Shown here: piece after piece, positions 58,205 to 64,000 of the stretch
Numbering within the stretch: the stretch's first letter is position 1
Layout: each line of letters starts with the position of its first letter
NCBI RefSeq assembly: GCF_019320115.1
Contig: NC_089591.1
Span: forward strand, 56,916,078-56,980,077
Direction of reading: 5' to 3'
Origin: Miscanthus floridulus
Lineage: Eukaryota > Streptophyta > Magnoliopsida > Poales > Poaceae
DNA length: 64,000 nt
Translations under genes and position numbers: made by a program
Notes under the pieces: generated by a model
Told to the model about the DNA's origin: nothing
Seen by the model: the letters and a program-made list of their open reading frames with translations, nothing else
Database searches by the model: none

Positions 58205-59359
58205 ATGAAGAGGCAGTGGAGCCACCCGTCGGTCGTGCTCCCGCTGCTGATCGCCGGCTTCCTGCTCCTCACGTTCCGGTGCTCCCTGCCCCACGCGGCG
58301 CAGCAGGCTTCCAGTTCCAGCCGCCGCGCCGCCGACGACGACGACGCGGGAAGAAGCTACGTCGTCGACGCCAAGCTCGCGGAGCTCGCGGCCGTGGACC
58401 CGGCCGCGTCGGCGGTGCTTCGGGCCGCTGAGACGCTGCTGCTGGAGGGGAACCGGACCCTGACGAGGGCTCCCCCGGAGCGCCGGGACGCCGCGGTGCG
58501 CGGCCTCCGCGACTGGCTCGGCAGGCAGCGGTTCGAGCCGCAGGTGATGGCCGAGCTCGTGGACCTCATCAAGCGCCCCATCGACCGGTACTACGCCGCC
58601 GGGGCGACGGACGGCGACGACGACGTGCCAGTGCGGCCGTACGCGTCGTGCGCCGTGGTCGGCAACAGCGGCATCCTGCTGGCGCTGGAGCGCGGCGCGC
58701 TCATCGACAGCCACGACCTGGTCATCCGGCTCAACAACGCGCCCGCGGGCGGCAGGCTCGCGCGCCACGTGGGCGCCAGGACCGGCCTGGCGTTCCTCAA
58801 CAGCAACGTGCTGAGCGGGTGCGCGGGCGCGCCGCGCCTGGCCGGCGCCGCTGGCTGCCGGCGCTGCCGCGCCGCCTACGGCGACCGCGTGCCCATACTC
58901 ACCTACATGTGCAACGCCGCGCACTTCGTGGAGCACGCGGTGTGCAGCGCCGACGCCGAAGACGGCGCGGCGCCGGCTCCGGTGATCGTGACGGACCCGC
59001 GGCTGGACGCGCTGTGCGCGCGGATCGTCAAGTACTACTCGCTGCGCCGGTTCGTGCGCGAGACGGGGCGGCCCGCCGAGGAGTGGGGCGCGCGGCACGA
59101 GGAGGGCATGTTCCACTACTCGTCGGGGATGCAGGCCGTGGTGGCCGCGGCGGGCGTGTGCGGCCGGGTCTCCGTGTTCGGGTTCGGCAAGGAGCCCGGC
59201 GCGCGGCACCACTACCACACGCTGCAGCGCGGGGAGCTGGACCTGCACGACTACGAGGCCGAGTACGAGTTCTACCGGGACCTCGAGGAGCGGCCGGAGG
59301 CGATACCCTTCCTGCAGGACTCCGGCTTCAGGCTGCCGCCGGTCGTCGTCTACCGCTGA
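58205..59359 (+). CDS. Sialyltransferase-like protein (GT29), copy 2, 384 aa
   Basis: The start is ATG 58205 ([11 protein letters not shown]), equal to gene 1; the frame stays open 13 codons further upstream but has no ATG there. About nine residues in ten match gene 1 by eye. Signal anchor at about 10-23; Asp-rich stem; sequon N83; sialylmotif L at about 146-188 with C149; motif S at about 302-328 with C319; motif III HHYH (335-338); VS motif H348/E353. Differences concentrate in the stem, in a loop after motif L (gene 1 has GGGEGRLALA, gene 2 GGRLA), and at about 251-258. Role and location are as for gene 1: Golgi GT29, substrate unknown, sialic-acid transfer in plants unlikely. No stop or frameshift, so both paralogues appear under constraint. 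Confidence 0.93.
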   Translation: MKRQWSHPSVVLPLLIAGFLLLTFRCSLPHAAQQASSSSRRAADDDDAGRSYVVDAKLAELAAVDPAASAVLRAAETLLLEGNRTLTRAPPERRDAAVRGLRDWLGRQRFEPQVMAELVDLIKRPIDRYYAAGATDGDDDVPVRPYASCAVVGNSGILLALERGALIDSHDLVIRLNNAPAGGRLARHVGARTGLAFLNSNVLSGCAGAPRLAGAAGCRRCRAAYGDRVPILTYMCNAAHFVEHAVCSADAEDGAAPAPVIVTDPRLDALCARIVKYYSLRRFVRETGRPAEEWGARHEEGMFHYSSGMQAVVAAAGVCGRVSVFGFGKEPGARHHYHTLQRGELDLHDYEAEYEFYRDLEERPEAIPFLQDSGFRLPPVVVYR

Positions 59360-60250
59360 CGACCATTGATTCAAATCAACGGCCGTGTCAGTCAGCGCCG
59401 ACGTACATACTCCATTGGTTTTTGACAAATTTTGCTACTCGATCAATCAAAACGTGTTGTACAAAAGCGCAAGATGGAACCCAAATATGTTTTGCATCAC
59501 TGGAAAAGAAAATTTGCATGCTCATGGGAGCGTCTGGGTCAAGTCGCTTGCAATCTTGCTCAGGTCGTTACCGGAACCGGTCGTGAACTGAATACTTATG
59601 GCCTATGGTTGACTTGACAAGCAAGCCTCTCCAAAGTCTGGCAGGTGTCACCGTGTCATGCACTCATGCTCGATTGGCTTGACTGGGGGTCTGCAATTGC
59701 TCGGCCAAGTTTCGTAGTCCGCTCTCGGGTCTCGGCTGAGCACAGAAAGGCCAAAGTGGATAGGCAAGGCCGTCTCATCTCTGGACTCTGTCCCCGAATG
59801 ACTGTGGCCCATGAGAAATTGAATGAGCTTCTGCTACGGGAGAAAATATTTGGTTTAGGGCCGAGATGTAGTTTTAGAAAGAGTAAAATGCACAATTAGT
59901 ACATAAACTTGGCACATGGGTGTGCTTAGGTACATCATCTCTCTAAATGTACATATAAATTCAATAACTTGGTGGGTGGATGAACAACTGCTCACATACG
60001 TGCATGAGAGGCGTGGGAGACTATGGTAATTATCAGATAGCCCCTTAGTCCTTAATTTCGTCGTTATTTAATCCTGGTTAAATCTGCGTGAGTTTTTTTA
60101 GCGCTGTTTGTGAACACAATTATTGGAAAAATAGTGCTTAGCTTAAATATCTAGCTAAATGTAACGTTGTTGGCTAGCTTGTGGTGCAGTCTGTGTTAGA
60201 CTAATCTTGTCAAGAACTTCACCACCTCGTCCCCTTATCTTCCACTTCTG

Positions 60251-61070
60251 CTACATCTTCCTCTTGACGTTGCCTTCCCTCTCCCTACATTGGAAAGGAA
60301 AGCCTGAGTCCTTGTTCATCTTTTCTTCTTCATTATCTGAATTTGGCATTTCTAGTTCCTCACACATGTCAAAGTCCTCAACTTCTTCCACATTCACTTT
60401 CTTGCCTTTATATTGCACCAGGCCGTCGTCCACATCAGAGTCAACATTGTCCTCAAATAAGTCATCATCATCTTGCCCAAACTCATTGTCACTGTCCACA
60501 AAATTTCCATCATTTTCAGAACATGAAGCATTAGGTTCAAAATCAAACCCATTGCAATCTACATTATTAATCGAACTCTTTGTCACATCGGATATTCGCA
60601 TACTAATAATAAAACTAATTACAGAAGTTGTGACTAATTCGCGAGATGAATTTATTAAGACTAATTAATATATCATCAGCACATGTTTACTGTAGCACCA
60701 CATTGTCAAATCATGGGCTAATTAGGCTTAACAGATTCGTCTCGCAAATTAGTCTCAATCTGTGCAATTAGTTTTGTAATTATTCTATGTTTACTACTCC
60801 AAATTAGTGTCCAACATCTGATGTGACAGGGACTAAACTTTAGGAGGTGGGAACCAAACATCCCCTAACTCTATTATAATGTCCGGCAAAAATAGCAGCG
60901 ACCATTCCTCAGCATCAAAACCATCAAACTAGTCGACCTTTTCATCAACATACACCCTGTTCCTTGCAAGCCCACAAAAAAATCCCCCATGATGTACTTC
61001 TACACTGAAAATGATGGATTGCCTACAGTCCAATGACATAAACATGTTCAATATTGGACCTGCAAAATTG
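60251..61070 (-). pseudogene. MULE transposase (mudrA) N-terminal remnant
   Basis: The minus-strand frame at about 61070-60880 reads ANFAGPILNMF..., then FSVEVHHGGFFCGLARNRVYVDEKVD with TAG replacing the usual Trp, the PB1-like N-terminal region common in plant MuDR transposases. After the MITE, 60601-60251 gives the acidic linker (DDDDLFEDNVDSDVDDG) and CEELEMPNSDNEEE, a motif typical just before the transposase core. The DDE core and SWIM zinc finger are missing, so the protein is dead. Confidence 0.75.
60602..60865. mobile_element. MITE inside the MULE, left end truncated
   Basis: Shares AATTAGGCTTAACAGATTCG, TGTGCAATTAGTTTTGTAAT and GATGTGACAGGGACTAAAC with the family at 55563-55892. The right end GGAACCAAACATCCCC is intact; the left terminal 60-70 bp are missing. 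Confidence 0.65.
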
Positions 61071-61641
61071 GCCTCATACACAAGCTCTAAAACCAGTCAC
61101 GAAAAAAACACAAATGGTAAACCAATCTAATCTCTCTTGATCTCTTAAAGCGGGTAAAGATTGGCACTCACTATCATCTGGAGTCTGATCACCAGGTTCC
61201 CGTCGCCGACCCATTGCTCCAGGGATACGTCTGATCGCTTGTTGGCGGTCGTGCGGTTCCCATAAGAGTTTCACGTTCTCCTCTACCAAAACCCTATACA
61301 TTTATTATTTGTGCAAAAGTTGGGATGATTAAATAATGATGAAATTAAGGACTGGGCTATCTGATAATTACCATACCCTCCCACGCCTCTCATGCACATA
61401 TGTGAGCGGTTGTGCACCCACCCGCCAAGTTATTGAATTCATATGTACATTTAGATAGATGATGTACCTAAACACACCCACGTGACAAGTTTATGTACTA
61501 ATTGTGCATTTTTTAGAAAACTGTGGTGGTTTTATATATGATATAAGCCAAAATATACAAAACCATGGCTTAAAAAAAGAGATCACAGGTGCTAAAACTC
61601 TAAAATACTATAATTTTGATAAAACCGTAAAGTAAAAATCA

Positions 61642-61786
61642 CTTCCTCTATTCTAAATTATAAGTCACTTTGATTTTTTGGTATATCTATTTTGCTATGT
61701 ATCTAGATATAATAATATGTCTAGATATATAACAAAATGGATGAACCATGCTAGTTAAAGCGACTTATAATTTGGAACAGATGGAG
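61642..61786. mobile_element. Stowaway MITE (145 bp), C2 only
   Basis: CTTCCTCTATTCTAAATTATAAGTC at the left pairs with the inverted right end CTCCATCTGTTCCAAATTATAAGTC (over-long words shown only as ends). Right flank TA (61787-61788); the left TA has become CA. C1 has the empty site AAAAATTACAAGG. Confidence 0.8.
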
Positions 61787-61935
61787 TACAAGGTTTGTAA
61801 TATCCAACCATGCAACAGCTTTTGAAAACCATAGTATTTTACAAAATTGTAGTATGTCCAATACTCAAAAATAGTATTTTGCTTCCAAACGTGGCCCTTT
61901 TTCTTCTGCGAGGTAAAAAGAAACATAGGGTATTC

Positions 61936-63660
61936 TGTAAGTGCATCTACCCCTTTAGTGGGTTTTGGTGAATTGAATGACTACACCATTAAAGGTCTAA
62001 CAAGTTTGCTAAGTGTTGAACAGAAAATTGAGTTTATTGCATACACTTGTGGACTGTGGAATGAGAAGTGTATATAGGTTCAACAAGAAGGCAAACTTGA
62101 TGATATTCCACATAATGTTTAAATCAAGACCAAAATTGTGTATTGTTCTGTTGAAAGATCACGGAAACAATATAATTCAAGAGAAAGACAACAATACAAA
62201 TGGAGTCGATGAAATGGCTTCTATGTTGAGGAATATCATAGTATCATGAGAAAGCAAGCATATTTGGCAAATGTTAAAAGAGACATGAGTTAATGATTTT
62301 TGATTGGTCTCAATAATGGCTTGCTTTGCATGAAAAAGAAGAGTTTGATAGTGGATTAGCTTTGATCAAGGATTGGAGAATGAGTCAAGAATGCATAAGT
62401 GAAGAAATACCAAGCAAAGGTTTAAATGACAAAGGACACAACTCATATTGGATGTAAGTCAGTCTCTATGTTGGTTTGCTTGTATGGATAAAGATTTGGA
62501 AAATCACTTTGCATTGCTTTGATCAAGCTAGAAGTATGAAGATAGATATTGAAGTGAGTATTAGGAGTGTCAAGCCAAAATAAAGAGGATATAAGGAATC
62601 ATGAATTGGCTTGACCATATTGATGTTGATTCATATATGTCTTTATGTGAATCAAACTAAAGCTTGATTGATCTCAACATTCATATCTAGAAGATATTCA
62701 AGCAAGGATCATACTATTGAAGAAATGGGTTTTCAATGGATACTTAATATGATGTGACTTGAGTATGGCTTGATAAGGAAGATAGCAAGGAAAGGGCTTC
62801 GAGGGACTAAGCGAAGGTGAAGGACAAGCGATGGCTTGAGGACTGAGGTACCATGGCTAAGGTGAAGAAGAGAGTACTTGCATTGAGTCAAGTAACTAAT
62901 TAAGCTATGAGGAGTCATATTGTGTTGAGGATCAAATCATTAGTGAAAGTGGTTTGAAGCCATTGAGGTGAACTCATATGTATGGAAATGGTTCAAGTCA
63001 CATGCTCAAGGTGTGTTTGCTCAAATAGATAAGATAAAGATGATTGCAACCCCTTATGAAGTGATATTGAGAAGAAATAGCATATGAAGACATTGAAGAC
63101 TCAAGTGGTTAAAATGGTTCAAGTCACATGCTTAAGGCATAATGGGAATGAGGACAATACATTCGATGATGGAGCCCCCTATTATAAAAAGGATGCGGTG
63201 ACCAACACAAAGGTGTTTAAATTCTTTGATATTTTAAATTTGAGTATAGGAAAAGCCGTAATATAAAGAGGGACACAATACTTAAGTTAACATGTGCTAC
63301 CAAGTGCTCAAACTTACACATGCATTCTCAGATTCACAACCAAGACAGCCAACACTTCACTCTTACCCTTGCTGTCTTGCCTGGTGCGACACTGCCGCAC
63401 CTAAAGAGAGGCACTGCCGTACTTGAGCCGTGGCATTGCCGTGACTTAAGTGACCGTTGGGGCTAGGGGGGTATTTATACCTTTCCCCTTCCTCCCCAAC
63501 ATCTCTAGGGAGCACTCCACTCATTCAGCTCATTCAAGAACAGAAGAGAGCAGCTCTCTCTCTCTCCCTCACTCAACATTGGAGCCCCTCAAGCTTCTCT
63601 CTTTGATTCTCTTCCAAATCCAAGAGAGTTTGAGCCTCCAAACTGCATTAAAGAGCAGCC
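61936..63660 (+). repeat. SIRE-type LTR (forward), broken by a CACTA element
   Basis: Starts TGTAAGTGCATC and matches the reversed fragment 16998-16385. The TATA box GTATTTATACC is at about 63470. Just upstream (63384-63445) are three imperfect units (GACACTGCCGCACC, GGCACTGCCGTACTT, GGCATTGCCGTGACTT). Transcribed-looking U5 sequence follows until 63660, where the CACTA terminus begins. No coding sequence; the ORFs are short and unrecognised. Confidence 0.65.
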
Positions 63661-64000
63661 CACTAGTAGAGAACAGACCTTTGATCCTCGGCTAAAATAG
63701 GCTCTAGTCCCGGAATTTTTTGCGCCCGGGAGTAGAGATATCTTTAGTCCCGGTTGGTGGCTCCAACCGGGACTAAAGGTCCCTGCCCAACGGCTACTGC
63801 GCCAGACAGACGTGGCAGGGACCTTTAGTCCCGGTTGGAGCCACCAACCGGGACTAAAGGTATACTTTTACTCCCGGTTGGTGGCTCTAACCGGGAGTAA
63901 AGGTCTACTCCCGGGTCGTGGCTGCGCCCGGGGTTGGAAAGTTACCTTTAGTCCCGATTGGATCTATCAACCGGGACTAAATGTTCTCCCTTTATAAATC
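63661..64000 (+). mobile_element. 5' end of a CACTA transposon (continues beyond the window)
   Basis: CACTAGTAGAGAACAGACC is a CACTA-superfamily terminus. It is followed by subterminal repeats built on TTTAGTCCCGGTTGG and its complement. The 3 bases before it are GCC; the other end is outside the window, so the duplication cannot be checked. Confidence 0.85.
63742..63980. repeat. Four subterminal hairpins of the CACTA element
   Basis: Perfect or near-perfect inverted repeats at 63742-63779, 63822-63860, 63868-63902 and 63947-63980, each with a CCGGTTGG...CCAACCGG-type stem of 14-16 bp. The first two are themselves linked by a GGTCCCTGCC/GGCAGGGACC stem (63778-63823). These would be transposase-binding subterminal repeats. 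Confidence 0.8.

Larger units (their letters stand above)
59881..61510 (-). mobile_element. Mutator-like element (MULE), 1.63 kb, TSD TTTTAGAAA
   Basis: Terminal inverted repeats of about 190 bp (left GAGTAAAATGCACAATTAGT; right ends ACTAATTGTGCATT). The 9-bp duplication TTTTAGAAA is at 59872-59880 and 61511-61519, and C1 has the single copy at 41831-41839. Inside is the N-terminal part of a mudrA transposase on the minus strand, broken by a MITE. The catalytic domain is absent. Confidence 0.88.
44951..61935. repeat. Segmental duplication, copy 2 (C2), expanded by insertions
   Basis: Direct copy of 36472-42115. The homologous blocks are separated by a hAT-like element, copia F, a retrocopy, a MITE, an unclassified element, a MULE and a Stowaway, which together account for the 11 kb size difference. 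The right edge coincides with the start of a SIRE-type LTR at 61936. Confidence 0.85.

Noticed and set aside
63742..63980. CRISPR-like array
   Set aside because: The regularly repeated units are inverted hairpins of a CACTA subterminal region in plant DNA, not direct repeats with unique spacers.

Overview
This is nuclear DNA of a grass, probably a large-genome member of the sorghum/sugarcane/maize group. The reasons are: plant Ty1/copia and gypsy-type LTR elements with initiator-Met-tRNA-type primer sites, grass MITEs (Stowaway, Tourist-like), CACTA and Mutator ends, and two very GC-rich intronless genes typical of grass coding sequence. No bacterial, organellar, rRNA, tRNA or CRISPR features were seen. 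The organism assignment is an inference.

Only two credible host genes are present: a tandem pair of sialyltransferase-like (GT29) genes on the + strand at 40165-41331 and 58205-59359. They sit inside a direct segmental duplication. Copy 1 (C1) is about 36472-42115 and copy 2 (C2) about 44951-61935. C2 has been stretched from about 5.6 kb to 17 kb by copy-specific insertions: a hAT-like element with a Stowaway MITE inside it, a 6.6 kb copia element, a poly(A)-tailed retrocopy, a PIF/Harbinger-like MITE, an unclassified repeat-rich element, a MULE and another Stowaway. C1 carries its own 5'-truncated LINE insertion. Each copy serves as an empty-site control for the other.

The left 35 kb is a retrotransposon nest. 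1-4974: reverse-oriented SIRE-like LTR and internal sequence with a degenerate 'plant transposon protein'-like ORF, interrupted by a solo LTR (2839-3673, TSD TATAA). 4975-16354: a SIRE-type gag (minus strand) split by an intact 10 kb non-autonomous LTR element (5838-15841, TSD AGGTT). 16385-19203: an LTR fragment, an unclassified GC-rich fragment and a LINE. 19204-34952: a reverse copia element (A), interrupted between gag and pol by a SIRE-type solo LTR (B, 23465-32195, TSD ATGAG), which is itself interrupted by a complete gag-only SIRE-type element (C, 23539-29895, TSD ATAAC). 34953-36471: a second LINE fragment and MITEs.

Between the duplication copies (42116-44950) lies a candidate Pack-MULE and LINE 3' debris. 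The right end holds a SIRE-type LTR (61936-63660) broken by the start of a CACTA transposon (63661 to the window end) with four strong subterminal hairpins.

All element coding regions are broken by stops or deletions. Mobility of the non-autonomous elements would have depended on partners elsewhere. The two GT29 genes are intact, with every conserved family motif visible. Domain and family assignments come from reading motifs; no database search was run.
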